From Strongylocentrotus purpuratus (lineage: Eukaryota > Echinodermata > Echinoidea > Camarodonta > Strongylocentrotidae): DNA of 64,000 bases. The stretch lies in assembly GCF_000002235.5 (NCBI RefSeq), contig NW_022145607.1, forward strand, positions 34,418,029 to 34,482,028, read 5' to 3'. Shown in pieces: positions 1 to 12,775 of the stretch (its first letter is position 1; each line of letters starts with the position of its first letter). The notes below the pieces were generated by a model, which made no database searches, was not told the origin of the DNA, and saw nothing but the letters and a program-made list of their open reading frames with translations. The translations under genes and the position numbers were made by a program.

Positions 1-1694
1 TTAATTATTCCCAAACCTAAGCACCAATTATTTTTTTTCTAATTAAATCAACCCTCTACAATTGCTTCAAGATGTTTTCTCTCATGATGCTATAGCATGA
101 AAAGAACTCTACTTTATATTTAATGGGTAGTGATCTCTGATTGGAAAGAAAGAAGAAAGACAAGATTTGATGATGTTTATTTGTACAAGTAATATGTATT
201 ACGTAAGATGTCGTAGACAAGGATTGGCGCCCCTCCAATGTCGTGCACTTGGAAATTTGATTGTATGCCTATGCCTTGCTCTTCAGATGGAACGAGAAGT
301 GATTTATTATTATATTTTACATTGTATTGTTCTCTGACTTGATATTCATTGTAGAACAGCTTGTTTTGTTACAAGTCAACTAAGATGCTCGAATAAACTG
401 GAGAATTTATATGGTTTGAAAATATTGTGGATGTTTTGTTTTATTTCAGAATTTGGCATCTCTTGTTTCAGCAAATCCAAAGTATTTTTCCTACCAGTAT
501 ACAGTTAACTCTGCATAAGTCGAATCTGTTGGGACAGCAAAAAATAATTTGTCTTAGGAAGTTTAAGTAACACAAGTTTTGCATAGTATGGGTAAAACAA
601 ATTTAATTCGATTTCGAGGAAATGGTTTTGTATACAGAGTTAATTATACATGCCAACCCAGTAATGTCTATGAAATACATGTATAGCCATAACAATGTAT
701 TATACAGCTTGGGACAGAGATTCTATCAAGGAAAACTATATTTTGATGTTTTAAAGCTCGTTATTCCTCTGTCCTTGATAACAAATGGGACCTAAAATGA
801 CAAAACATCTTGGACTTCATATTTCTCTGTTTTGTGTGTGTTTGTGTGTGTTGATTTTTGTTTTTGTTTGCATGTGATGGCATGAGCAAGTCATATTCAC
901 CTTTTTCTGTACTGCTTTTAATGAGCATTTTGCTTTCTCTTTCTACTGAACCCCATCTTTTAAAAAAGTTCTGTTTGAAGTCGAACCGCAAGATTACCCC
1001 ACCTCCATTAGTAGACCATTGAGGTTGTCATGTATTGCAACTCCTGTACATTATTATTAATCACAATTCTTTGAAAGACAACAGGGCCACCTGGTATTTT
1101 TACTACTACCATGCATTATTGTCAAACATACAACTAAAGTATCTGAATCGTCATAGTTCATGCATTGCGACTTTATTTAGCATTTCTTATGAAGGCTACA
1201 ATTTTTTGTTAGTTTTTTTACCACGCTTTGTCACCTAAAGTAAAAGAAACCTAAATAAAACTAAACACACACGCAAAACTGATTGCATTGATGCATTTGG
1301 TGGGGAATCCCCGCCATGACAATCACAATAGCATCGCTCTGACAATAGATAGTCTTTTATCGGAGTCGGGTGCCAGTTTACTATGCTCATACTTTTTGAG
1401 GTCTCTTCTCTTAATACAGGTCTTAATCACCATTGCTCTGAAGATTATTATAACATTTTTTTTAACAAATATCTCAATTCGTGTTAAATTCTTTTACACA
1501 AGTTTTTACAATATTTATTCATGAAGTTATTATGGATTTAAATAAACAATATTGATCTAATTCGTTTAAACAGAAAATGATTTTATTGTATTCATCATGG
1601 CAGTTTTATTCCGACTTGTGTTTGTTTAATTAAACATAAATGCCACAGTTAACGTTAATGGACTTTGAGCTGTTTACATTCTCACCATCTGTCT

Positions 1695-1696
<2 letters not shown>

Positions 1697-1750
<54 letters not shown>
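1697..1750 (+). repeat. (CT)n microsatellite
   Basis: About 27 CT units; open frames over it on both strands are artefacts. Confidence 0.95.
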
Positions 1751-1752
<2 letters not shown>

Positions 1753-2477
1753 ATCTTTCTCACCTGCTATGTTTAGGCTTCTTGTTTGAACAAACAACGC
1801 ACCCTTGTGTGAAGTCGTCACAATTTCTCAAGTGCTGCCTGCATGTCACATAATTAGATCATGACTTTTGTGTAGCTCTCAGTTTCTTGTAAAACAGCAA
1901 GCTAGTTAAAACTTTTTTTGGGGGGGGGGGGGATTTGTCTCATGATGATCTGATGTTGATCATGTACTGTGTTTTTTTTAAATTTGTTTTGTAATGTGTC
2001 AGAACGGTCTGGTAAATAAGTGCTAAATATGGATGCCCACGTTGTTTGATATTTTGGAGGGAATGTTTATTGACATAAACACGTGGAAGCATTGAAAGAA
2101 ATTAAAATAGGGTAAACTTTTTGGGAGTAAATTACTCTAGTGATTTATGATTTCAAACAAACAAAGGTTCTATATTAAACTGAAACGAAGAGAGCTACAT
2201 GTGTTTAAAAAAACTGCTCGTTATCAAGCTTTGACATATACACAAAATAATCCCTCTTGATTTGAAATTTTAAAACCATTTTTTTTTTTTAATTTTAAAT
2301 GTAGAAAATTATTTTCGTCTGACTCTTACATATTATATTGTGTTGCTTGTTCCTGTCTATAGTGTAAGATATGCTTCGTGGTGATTCTAACATTTTGAGA
2401 TATTTGAAATATCCTATATAAGATTTCGAGATATTTATATTATCCCCCTGTTCTACCACTATGAAATCCGCTATCCG

Positions 2478-2483
2478 AATAAA
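2478..2483 (+). terminator. Candidate poly-A signal AATAAA
   Basis: AATAAA with a TG/T-rich stretch 45 bases on (GACTGTGTCCTCTTTCC). The preceding 2.4 kb is AT-rich with no credible frame, compatible with a long 3' UTR of a gene left of the window. Weak evidence. Confidence 0.2.
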
Positions 2484-4365
2484 GTTCTTGGAATATAAAT
2501 TAAGAATGATATTGAGTTTGAATGACTGTGTCCTCTTTCCTTTCTTGGGCTAAACGTATGCTTATGCCGACCCCGGAAACTCACAAGCTCATGCTCACAA
2601 TAACACTAAATTTATTTATAGTAACAATATTATCAATATATTGTTGATTTTCCCGTACACATACCGCGGACCTATATTCAAGGTTTGTGAAGCGACAACA
2701 TTTCCAGGGGTTATTGAGCAGAGATCAAGTCGGAAATCCCATTTCTATGCACAGCTAGCAAAGAGCTCAGCTAGCTCCGGAACCATAATATTGGGCGCGT
2801 GCCAATGTTTTTTGTTGGCGAGATCGAGCACTAGTCTACAGTGCACAGACTCTGATATTGATACTTGACCACGATTCCTAACGTCTTGAGCAGGGCCAAC
2901 TGTATCTTTCACATATCCCTGGTCTGTGTCTGGAGCAGCTATAAAAGTACATAGCATATGCAGTATGATATCAGTGTAGTCTCAATGTGCAGACACTGTT
3001 TGGCACGGTGACTGACAAGGGTTTGGGTCTGTAAACTAATGGAGAAATCAAGGACCCAAGATTGTCCTTCAGAGACACTGTGATGTCGGGACTCCATCTG
3101 CATACTGACGAATGAGTGCTCTCGAGGATGGAGTCAAGTTTTTTTTGTCTCGATATCAATTTTTTGGGGGGGCTCGCTATCTCCGTCCCCGCTCACCCTC
3201 CCCCCCCCCCCCAACCTTCCCCGGGAGGATATACAATCCAAAAAGGCGCGACGGAGTTCCGAACCGGGGTCTATCGGGGGGGGGGGGGGGGAGTCATTTA
3301 GGGGCTTGCGCCCCCCCCCCCCCCCCGCCCCAGAACCGCTAGGGTTTAGACTGTCCCCGAAAACATGGCTCTATGTTGCCTCAATATTATTGTACTGTTG
3401 CCCATAAACTTATAATAAGATAAATGTTATGATTATTGTGACAAACGGTTTATTCTTGATAAATAAAGTTGATACCTTCCCAGAACTTTATAGATTAACC
3501 TCTATGACCTTTTAGATCGATCAAGAAAGATTTAGGAAGGTAATCATGAACTTCTATCTGTCAAGAACAAACTTTATTGTCATAATAATGTGAAATAACG
3601 CTGAGAACTTAATGTAAGCGCCTAGCTGTTCACTGTTTACTGGGATGTTTATGCAGTATTATACCTAGTTTCTTCCTGTCTTATTCTTTTTTCTCTTTAC
3701 TTTTCCCTTTTCAGTTACACAGTATTTATAATAAAAAACAATCACTTATTATTTGTTTTTAAATGTACACCATACCGATAGGCCGCTTCTTCAATTAGAC
3801 ATTGTATTATTAATATACAGTTCGTATTAAAAAAACAATATACCCAACTTTAGTTGCTTATAATTAATCTTTCATGATGAATGTGACATTGAAATTTATT
3901 TCATCGTAAAGAGTAACTCGTTTTCTGTCTAATTATACCCAATGCATATTTTTTCTGCCACGGATGACTGAGTACCAGGTTTTTTAAAACGTGCTGTCAA
4001 AATCTCCTTCTATATAAGTTTTGGCTGATACACCGAATGTATAGGTCAGGCATGGATGTCTTCTGTTGTTTTTGTTTTTCAGTGCTTCATTGTTTAAAGT
4101 TATCTAATGTACCTAAACTTTCCCAGGACCTTGTTTTAATCCACAGGTTGACTCATGATATCTAAAATCTTACTTCTCACTTGGTCATTGCACCATTTCA
4201 AATGCTCAAGGGATAATGTATCTGTCTTGAACAGCACATGAAAACTTGGAGGTTTACCAACCTCAAAGATTTAGTAAATGCGTGAAAGAAAGTCACGAAC
4301 TACCAAACATAAAGACAGAAGACTTTCATGAAAAGAAGATAGGTAAATAGCATCCATGTAGGCAG

Positions 4366-4720
4366 TGGCGTCATGAGCAAAAACGTTTTTTTTTTTGAGG
4401 GAGGGGGGGCTGACAAAAAAAATCCGCAGCACACCACTCTAACATGCAGGCCCCGCTGAACGTTTCGCAAAGTGGGGTCTAGGGGCAAAGCCCCGGCGGG
4501 GGTCAAGGGGCGGAGCCACCGAAGCTCAAGGGGTATGGGCTTTAGTGGCGGATCCAGGAATTTCTTACCGGGGGGGGGGGCACAAAATGGCATGGGGTTA
4601 AATATATGTAAAACGATGAAGCGACAGAACGAGGCTTCAGCGGCGAGGGAGTGGAGCGACCAAACGGGGATGGGTCTGGGAGGGGGTTCTGGCCCCCTTC
4701 CAGAGTAAGAAGCATTTGCA
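4366..4720. repeat. CAGTGGCGTCATGAGC / AGTGGCGGATCCAGG element ends
   Basis: Two hAT-type tips sit close together: CAGTGGCGTCATGAGCAA at 4364 and TAGTGGCGGATCCAGGAATT at 4541, followed by poly-G and a GCGGAGCCACCGAAGCTC-type CG-rich body. No intact element could be delimited. Confidence 0.5.
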
Positions 4721-5019
4721 ATTTTAGAACCAAATTAGACGCATTTTCAGGCACTTCCTGGAGTAATATGACGTAAAATTGCTTTCTCCTACCCCTTCCA
4801 AGAGTTGGGATCTTTTGCAATTTAAGAACCACATTTGGCGCAATAATGTCCACCGGCACTTCCTGGAAAAAACGAGGACTTCTGAGTGGTTAGAAGTTAG
4901 AGAAAAGTGATCTGTCACGTCGCGAGACGTTGCAAAAAATGTTCTCGAGTGTATAAACTGTCTCGTTATCAGGGGCGTCGCTAGATCTTTGTCAGTGGGG
5001 GAGTGGGGAGGGTGTAGAG

Positions 5020-5900
5020 GCCACCGATTACCGACAAAACGAGCAACCAATTACCGACAAATATATTAATGCCAATGTCCAAATGTTTATAAATTTAACC
5101 CTATAAACCAGGGGCCAGGAACTAAGTTATTTTTCAGTCTCTACCCCCCCCCCCCCCCGCGCGAAGCGCGGAAACTTTGACACTTCATTAAATTATTAGA
5201 GAAAGAAGACGATCCGTTGTACCGTTCTCGACTCCTAATTCTTGTTTGGATCCAGTTCCCCCCCCCCCCCTCTTCCGCGAAGCGCGGAAGCTTTGACGTT
5301 TCAATAAATCAATACTCTTATTCCTTGGCCACCGATTACCGACAAAACGAGCAACCACTTACCGACAAATATATTAATGCCAATGTCCAAATGTTTATAA
5401 ATTCAACCCTATAAACCAGGGGCCAGGAACTAAGTTATTTTTCAGTCTCCCCCCTCCCGCGCAAAGCGCGGAAACTTTGACACTTCATTTAATTATTAGA
5501 GAAAGAAGACGATCCGTTGTAGGCTACCGTTCTCGACTCTTAATTCTTGTTCGGGATCCAGTTCCCCCCCCCCCCCCCTCCCGCGAAGCGCGGCAGTTTT
5601 GACGTTTCAATAGATTATTACTCTTAATCTTTGTCTGAATTCACTTTCGCCCATCTCACGCGCAAAGCGCGGAAGCTTTGACACTTTATTAAATTATTAG
5701 AGAAGAAAGACGATTTTTTGTACCGTTCTCGACTTTTAATCCTAGTCTGAATTCAGTTGCCCCCCCCCCCCCCGCCCTCCCCCGAAGCGTGGAAGCTTTG
5801 CCGTTTCATTAAATTATTAGAGAAAGAAGACGATCCGTTGTACCGTTCACTACTGTTAATCTTGTCTGAATTCAATTCCCCACTGGGCCCCTTAACGGTA
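5020..5900. repeat. Left subterminal ~110-bp repeat array
   Basis: At least six degenerate units, each with a poly-C run, a GCGCGAAGCGCGGAA-like palindrome, CTTTGACRTTTCATTAAAT, TTATTAGAGAAAGAAGACGA and a CCGTTGTACCGTTCTCGACT segment. A 120-bp block beginning GGCCACCGATTACCGAC is present twice (5020 and 5329), showing internal duplication. Confidence 0.75.
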
Positions 5901-7476
5901 CATGTGTAGTGTTACATGATGTAAGTATGGAACGCCTGGCAGTGCTTGCCACAGTTGCTTCTGGAAAGGATCTTTTGTTACTAGTGTTACTGTTAGTGGC
6001 CACGGCCCCTTAGTGACTATAAAAAAACATATGCTTTTCCTGGCCATTTGGGAATGTGTCAGTTTGCAACAGAAATGGAGAAACGCGCACTTTGTTGAAG
6101 ATCATGTGATATCACGAACATATACATCACTTGTATATGGAATTGAAAATAAGTCATGATTCAATTTTATTTGGGGGGAGGGGGCTGGCGCCCCCCCCCC
6201 CCAACCCAACCAGTACGCCAGTGCATGTAGGTAAGCTTCGTCCATTTTGAACGACTCATGACAAGGCTAATCTAATGTAAGGGATCCGAGAGAAGCTGCA
6301 AGATTGATCATAACATTCACCATAATTTCTGAGTTTATGTTATTACCATTTTTATTGTAATGTACAAAATCAATGCGAAACATGTTAACAATTTATTGGT
6401 TTCGGACTGAAATGAATTATAAAGGCTTTTGACCCACATTCTTTGCTTCAGCGAAAACTTGGTATACTAGAGGATTTTCACACCTATTTAAAAGGCTGTG
6501 TCTCAATCATCCGCAGTAGCAGAGTTATGAATAAGGTATCATTAGACAGACTATTAGTTACTCTTTAATATGAAATATAATACAAGGTCAAACAGGTTAT
6601 ATTAATTTTTAATGGGAATCTGACAAAATTGGGTATACTTTTTAGACGCACTAACTTGTAGAGCGCATATCGGAGGGGGGGGGGGGCACGTAAAATATAC
6701 AAAAAGAAACTATCTGGGAAAGCATGATCAAAAGACTGTCACATTTAATAAGATGAAGGTATCCTGCCTTTCTTTTCAATTTTTAATAGTCAGCTTTGTG
6801 TTTAAAAGGTATATCTATTTAATTGATTTATATTATCTTATGATTATATATATGTATTTTGACTTACGTTGATGATTTGTACCTTGATTGTTTTTTACTT
6901 TTTATAATGTTGACAAAATGCAGAAGAAAAAAATCAAACAACAAACAAACATTCCCATTTTTTCATGTGATCCCTGAATTGGCGAAATTTCCTTTGACGA
7001 GAGATGGCGCCTTACAAAATGCTTATTGCACCAACACTGAACTCTGGGTCAGTGTGCACCATAGAGATATATATCTCTATGGTTAAGCCAGTTCACGGTT
7101 GCAGTCTGAGCATGAGCAGATCAAGGTCATTGCAGAACAAATTGTGAAATACACGGAGACGGAATACTGGATACGTGCTCATGAAAGTTATGTAATCATT
7201 ATTCATTTATGCACTAGCAGAGCACTCCATGATACACAGGTGGAAGTATTCTTTGAAAAGGGGAAACAAAGGCTAAGTATGTAGCATCTCCATCGCTGTA
7301 GGAGTGATAATTTCAAAATGTACAAAGTGGGACCTCTTCATGTTTTGAAGATCTGTGGATATTCGGGGTCATTGCAGCCATGTGCTAACCGTGAACTGGT
7401 CTACTAGGAGCTTTATTCCAGAGATGTCCCTAACGAGCCAATCACAAACAAATACCCCCTCCCTCAGAACTGCAGC

Positions 7477-7850
7477 CAGGGGCGTCTCCAAATGGGGGGT
7501 GTGGAGTGCGACACCCTCCCCCCCCCCCCCCCCCACCTGTCAGGATATTGTCGGTACAATTGCGCTGCCGTCGGGAAAAAAAAGAGAAAAGGGGGAGGGG
7601 AAAAAGAGAGGGAAAGGAAAGAAAAGAAAAGGAAAAGAAAGGAAAAGAAAGGAAAAAGGAAAAGAAAGGAAAGAAAGGAAAGAAAGGAAAGAAAAGAGAA
7701 GAAAAGAGAAGAAAGAAAAAGAAGGAAAAAAAGAGGGAGGAGAGGAAAGAAAGGAAAAGAAATAAAAGGAATAAAAGAAGAGAAAAGGGAAACAAAAGAT
7801 ACGGGGGGGGGGTGAAAGAGAGGAGAGAAATGGGGAAGTAAGAGCCTGAG
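7477..7850 (+). repeat. CAGGGGCGTCTCC-type repeat with long GA-rich tract
   Basis: Starts CAGGGGCGTCTCCAAATGGG, then a poly-C run, CACCTGTCAGGATATTGTCG and TGCGCTGCCGTCGGGAAAAA, followed by about 230 bases of almost pure purine (GGAAA/GAAAA units). The same start and order recur at 28370 inside the foldback element. Open frames here on both strands are simple-sequence artefacts. Confidence 0.6.
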
Positions 7851-8189
7851 AGATGGGGGTTGCTGGGTGGAGTCGTCTCGTCGAGGGAGCAAGAAAGACA
7901 CGCATACACGTAAATATGTTGCTGCATGTGTCGGGTCAGCTGTGTCGGTATTCTTGCTCGATTCTCGTGTACTATATCAATGCAGAAGTTTGAAGTCGGT
8001 GAGATGGATAATGTCGGTCGGCCGACAAGTTTTTTTTCCCCTATACGAACTGTGACTTTTTATCCGCTGTGACGACTTCGAGAGTGACTACAACTACAAT
8101 ACTTGTATTTTCTCGAAGTTTCACTTTAATATCAGCTAAAGAAATCAGAGGTTCGAAATTTTCGGTGAGACTAAATTCAAACAAGGATT

Positions 8190-8830
8190 AAGAGTCAACA
8201 ACGGTATACAATGAATCGCCTTGCTTTCTTTAATAATTATGTTGATGAAACGCCAAAGCTTCCGGGCTCCGCGCGGAAGGGGGAAAATTCATTTAGACAA
8301 TGATTGAGAGCCGAGAACGGTACAACGAATCGTCATTTATCTCTAATAATTTAGGGAAACGTCTAAGCTTTAGCGCTTCGCGCGGGAGGGGGAAAACTGA
8401 ATTCAGACAACGATTAAGAGTCGAAACCAGTACAACGAATCGTCTGCTTTCTCTCATAATTTAAGGAAACGTCAAAGAGGGGGAAACTGAATTCAGAAAA
8501 TTAGGATTAAGAGTCAAGAACGGTACAACCAATCGTCTTCTTACTCTAATATTCTAAGGAAACGTCAAAGCTTTCGCGCTTAGCGCTGGAGGTGGGAAAC
8601 TGAATTCAGACAAGGATTACGAGTCGAGAACGGTACAACAATAGTCTACTTTCTCAAATAACTTAATGAAACGTCAAAGCTTCCGCGCTTTGCGCGGGAG
8701 GGGAGAAATTGAATTCAGACAATTAGAGTTAAGAGTAGAGAACGGTACAACAAATCGGCTTCTTTCTATGATAATTAAATGAAACGTCAAAGCTTCCACG
8801 CTTCGCGCGGGAGACCTCTCACCCACCGGC
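8190..8830. repeat. Right subterminal ~110-bp repeat array (inverted relative to 5020-5900)
   Basis: Five to six units of the same repeat in reverse orientation: GTACAACGAATCGTCTTCTT, ATTTAAGGAAACGTCAAAGC, the GCGCTTCGCGCGGGAGG palindrome, and AACTGAATTCAGACA. Unit sequences differ by several percent, so the array is old. Confidence 0.75.
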
Positions 8831-9209
8831 CCCTTTAAGTGATTCGCTTGCTTACTACTGTCCCTCCCTAAAATAAGATCTTATAGCTACGCGCCTGTAT
8901 TAAAATATATAGCTCTGAAGCCTCTGATGCTGACTAAGTTGACGAAATAATTCGTATATAAAATTATGTCGTCGAGGAAAATGACCATTTGCGCATATGC
9001 AAGTATTATAGATAGTTCATAGGAAAAACAATTTAGCCTTCCGCCCCGGATTTGTAGGGTTAAATTTGTAGATATTGGGACATTTAATTTTGTCGGTAAT
9101 TGGTGGCTAGTTTTGTCGGTAATCGTTGGCCTCTAGTCTACACCCCCCCCCCCCCCCCCCCACTGAAAAAGGTCTAGCGACGCCCCTGACTGCAGCTGCC
9201 AATTAAAAG

Positions 9210-10066
9210 TTGACCCATGATGAATGTGACAGTGGGATTGAGAGACGTAACAAAATGAAAGCAAAGAGAGATTCGATGAAAGACAATGTCTCCATATATT
9301 TTATTGATCAATATAGATCCAACTCTCATGAAGAAAACAAATGTGGGTATTGCTTGGTTAAAATACTATGGTATTTAAAAAAAAAGGGTCAATTAACTTT
9401 CTTTGAAAAGTATCTGGTAATGTTGAATAGAAGAGGTGCAATCACTTAATGTCGATTCCGATGCAGGTCACACCGCTTACCAATTAATAATGGAAGGTTT
9501 GAAAATAATCCTGAAGAAAGTAAAATTGAATGTCCTTGATGTAATTTAAAGGTTTTTGGAGATGAATTTCACTATATTTTTGTCTGCCCTTTTTTCAAGA
9601 AAGAAAGGCAGTTATACTTAGATAGACAGTTTGTTGTGAGTAACCCTAGCACATTTCACATGGACAAATTATTTAATAGATCTAGCGTTAAACAATAAGA
9701 AACTCGTAAAATTCATAAGAGTAATAATACAATTCTTTTCGTTGGTTTCTATAAGGCTGAAAGGCATGGTCCTATTTTTGTTACTAAAAGTGTAGTTACT
9801 CGTTATGGTAGACAAACCAAACCACGTGATATTTTAGACTTATTATAACTTAAAACTGTATAGTGTATACTTAGTCTTTAGCTCATGTTTATTGTGTTTT
9901 AGAAATATAAAAATGTATGTATCATGTCTATGTATTTTATTATCATATTTTACTTTGTTTTTATATATCTTTCTGTATTGTGTTGTAAATATGTTGTGCT
10001 CTCATACCCCTGAAGGGGGTCGATAGAGTCGAATGAAACCTTACCTTATCTTATCTTATCTTGTTA
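9210..10066 (+). pseudogene. Non-LTR retrotransposon 3' end (degenerate RT C-terminus and UTR)
   Basis: Broken frames read HRLPINNGRF, then a cysteine motif ECP-stop-C, GDEFHYIFVCPFFKKERQLY and further residues to about 9848. HRLPI...C..C...DEFHYIFxCPFF is the usual C-terminal Zn-knuckle of several invertebrate LINEs. A 200-base untranslated tail ends in (TTATC)n near 10041-10062, the short-repeat tail typical of CR1/jockey-group elements. At least two stops and a frameshift show it is dead. Confidence 0.65.
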
Positions 10067-10069
10067 ATG

Positions 10070-11260
10070 ATGCATTGAATCTAGTTGTGTTTACTTGATG
10101 AGTTGTTCTTTGGGAAAGATGGGTTTCTTCTTTTTAAAGAACACACTGTGTTATTATAGCCATGTTTTGGAGATGATGGAAATGCATTTTGAGAGAAAGT
10201 GACGTAAGGGGAACTTAAGTCTAAGAATTTTCCATTCTCAATTAGAGAAATAGATTAAAGGAGTATGAGGAGAAAAAAATTACTTTAGAATCGATATCTG
10301 TTGTTAGATAATTAGGTCACACATAATAATTATTATTTGATTCTCTCATTATTCATCAAATGTATTGATTTATGTTTATGCCATGATCTTCACTAAGTTC
10401 CCAAAAAGAAAATGATTTCCTCATGCATTCATGGTTCCCCAAGTCTTGATGATAATGATGTTTTTTTTTTTTTAATACATGTATTTCTATAAAATTGTCT
10501 TTCAGAACATAGAAAGGGGAACATTTTTATAAAAATTATAAAAACATAACTCATTTATGCTAGATTATCGGATCTTTATAAAATGTGTTTATCTTGTCAA
10601 CAATTATATTCTGTTTCTCTAGGTACCAACTAAATGTTCATTAGGATACCTGATTTCTCTTAATTCGATATTACATGTTTTAGAGTAGAAGTACTTTTGT
10701 AATAGTCCTTTTGGATTAAAATTGGCCTTGACTTTAAAACAATTTAGATCAATATTTGCTGTGTTTGCTTATTGCCATAGCACTTGTAATCCATAAATCT
10801 CTTGTTTCTTGTAAATTTGACGTTTTAAGAACAAATTCTCCCCCCCCCCCAACTCTCTCTCTCTCTCTCTCTCTCTCCGGCTTCTATCTCCCTATCTCTC
10901 TCTGTCTCTCTCTGTCTGTCTGTCTCTCTCTGTCTCTCTCTCTCTCTCTCATAATTGTTTTGTTTTGTTGTTGTTCTTGGTTTTTTTTGTATTGTTTTTG
11001 CTGTTGTTCTATTTTTTTTGTTTTGTTGTTCTATTGTTCTATGTTGTTCTATTTTCCTATCAATTCAGCGGAATTAGAAGAGTTTATATTAAAGGGTCGA
11101 TCAGAACTTGCTTTTTAGTAACAATTTGACAGTTCATGTAATTTAGGTCTATCTATATCATTTACACGACGATGTCAGATGGTGATGATAACAATAATGG
11201 TAAAGATAATTCTGCAGTCCATTAGCCTATCTGTCCGATTTTACCTCTCCTATCTATGTT
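10070..11260. other. No gene recognised
   Basis: AT-rich spacer with a microsatellite at 10850-11050; nothing else identified. Confidence 0.4.
10850..10950 (+). repeat. (CT)n / CTGT-rich microsatellite
   Basis: A poly-C run, then CT units broken by CGGCTTCTATCTCC and CTGTCTGT, then GTT/GTTCT repeats to about 11050. Confidence 0.9.
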
Positions 11261-11269
11261 TGTCCCGAG

Positions 11270-11438
11270 TGCCCTGCCCCTGCCCCGCCCCTGAATATCC
11301 GCCGCGTCATCGATCGTATACATTTATTTGAACCTAGAGCTCTGCCCTGCATCTGCATTCATGCACGAACGACTCAGCTCAGCTCACGATTTCCTCTTCT
11401 TTCTTCTTCAATTTCAGAGATAATTTAAGATTTTAAAG
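11270..11438 (+). promoter_or_regulatory. Candidate GC-rich promoter and 5' non-coding exon
   Basis: A short GC-rich island with a CCCCGCCCC Sp1/KLF-type box (about 11283-11291) stands out from the AT-rich surroundings. A pyrimidine-rich stretch follows, ending at a consensus splice donor AAAG|GTAAGT (donor at 11439). Coding genes downstream on this strand are the pogo-type transposase and the PIG3-like gene, whose first coding exon needs an upstream partner. The assignment is a guess from base composition and the donor. Confidence 0.25.
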
Positions 11439-11812
11439 GTAAGTTTTTGACTGCATTTGTTTTCATTAGACATTACAGAGAACAAATGTTTATGGAATTT
11501 GGTTGCAGAATTACCACCATATCTAGTTGTAAAAGTTTTGAGGTGCGTCTCCGTCAGTGCAGTTTTTCGGCGGTACCCCGCACTCCGGGCCCGCACTGCT
11601 AAGCTGCCTGAACTAAGCCTAGGGGTTGAATTCCAGCAGTAACGGCCTCGCTGTCTGGCAATACTGCTGACGACTATTAGATCTAATTATTATTAAAGTT
11701 GATCTACACACAATGTAAATAAGGTATTCTTGATCATTTTTGGGTATATCGCAATTATATATATATATATAGGGTCTATATATATATAATATCGCAGTTG
11801 TCGACAGTCTAG

Positions 11813-12690
11813 TTGCAGACCGCAAAATTGACCACGCCCACGGCATCAGAAAGACGAGGGACAAAACCATTTATCCAGACATGGATCGAATCCAGATCAA
11901 TCCTGATCCTGCTGGAGTGTACAACTCTACATAATTATACACAAGGCAAGGCTACTGGTCCAGATGGTCCACAAGCAACGTTCCTGAAGGAACTTGCCAT
12001 GGTACGTTGGAGCTTACAGTTACACCTATCTAGTATCTTCACTATCCTCTTTCAAGCATCAGTCGACCAAGGCATCATTCCTGATGACTGGAAGAACGCT
12101 GATGTACCGGTACTGTAGATATAAAGCGGAAAACTACAGACCAATCTCACTGACCTCCTTGGAACATATTGTTTGCAGTAGTATTCTTGACCATCTCGAC
12201 AACCATTACATCTTAAGTGATGCCCAACATGGCTTTCGTAAGAAGCGCTCATGCACATCTCAACTATTACTAGCTGTGCATGATCTTGCTAGAGGTATTG
12301 AGGATGGCGAACAACTTGATGTTATCCTTTAGGACCTGTCAATTTTGTCAAAAACCTTTGACAAGGTTCCCCATAGTAAGCTGATGTACAAAGTCGACTA
12401 TTATGGAATCAGAGGCAATATCCATGAGTGGATTGATAATCTACTCAGCAACCGTTCCCAGAGGGTTCTGCTTGAAGGAGTAAAGTCACGTACATCACCT
12501 GTTCTTTCAGGGGTTCCTCAAGGTTGCATGGTCCGACCTCTGCTCTTCCTCCACTTCATCAACGACCTCCCCGAGTATGTTTCAGCACAGTCTACAGTGC
12601 AGCTCTTTGCTGATGACTAAAATATCTTGATTTTGGTATCGGATCAAACAGAAAATATGCGATTAAAAACTACCCTGGCTTCCCAGGTAA
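11813..12690 (+). pseudogene. Degenerate LINE reverse transcriptase fragment
   Basis: Collinear pieces in three frames: GKATGPDGPQATFLKELA (11944), ENYRPISLTSLEHIVCSS (12129), AQHGFRKKRSCTSQLL (12222), LSKTFDKVPHSKLMYK (12345), SPVLSGVPQGCMVRPLLFLH (12496) and the catalytic LFADD (12603-12617) followed at once by a stop. Order and spacing match RT domains 1-5. Frameshifts and stops show it is a relic. Confidence 0.85.
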
Positions 12691-12775
12691 GTTTGCTTTG
12701 CCGAAAAACGTCCACAGGCTAAGTACTCTGCCCAATCTATGACACCAGTCGCCGATAGGAAATCTAGCAGGTGTT

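Larger units (their letters stand above)
1..4300. other. No gene recognised
   Basis: AT-rich, with microsatellites and poly-C/poly-G runs. A minus-strand frame at 2957-2745 (VHCRLVLDLANKKHW...MVPELAELF) and another at 3159-2971 have non-repetitive composition, but neither has clear splice sites or a family match. Confidence 0.4.
4970..9188. mobile_element. 4.2-kb non-autonomous DNA transposon, hAT-like termini, inverted subterminal repeat arrays
   Basis: The left end reads CAGGGGCGTCGCTAGATCTT and the right end is its inverse (...GGTCTAGCGACGCCCCTG). Behind the tips both ends carry an inverted block containing ATTACCGACAAAA and a GGGTTAAATTT stretch. Next come mirrored arrays of roughly 110-bp units: 5120-5880 in one orientation and 8190-8820 in the other, each with a GCGCGAAGCGCGG mini-palindrome, GACGTTTCA and GAATTCAGTT segments. 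The CAGGGGCG tip is usual for hAT elements, but no clear 8-bp target duplication is visible (left flank CTCGTTAT, right flank ACTGCAGC). No transposase is encoded; the middle holds a second repeat starting at 7477. Confidence 0.7.

Noticed and set aside
7355..7927. Several overlapping Lys/Glu- or Phe/Leu-rich frames
   Set aside because: GA-rich simple repeat open in many frames on both strands.
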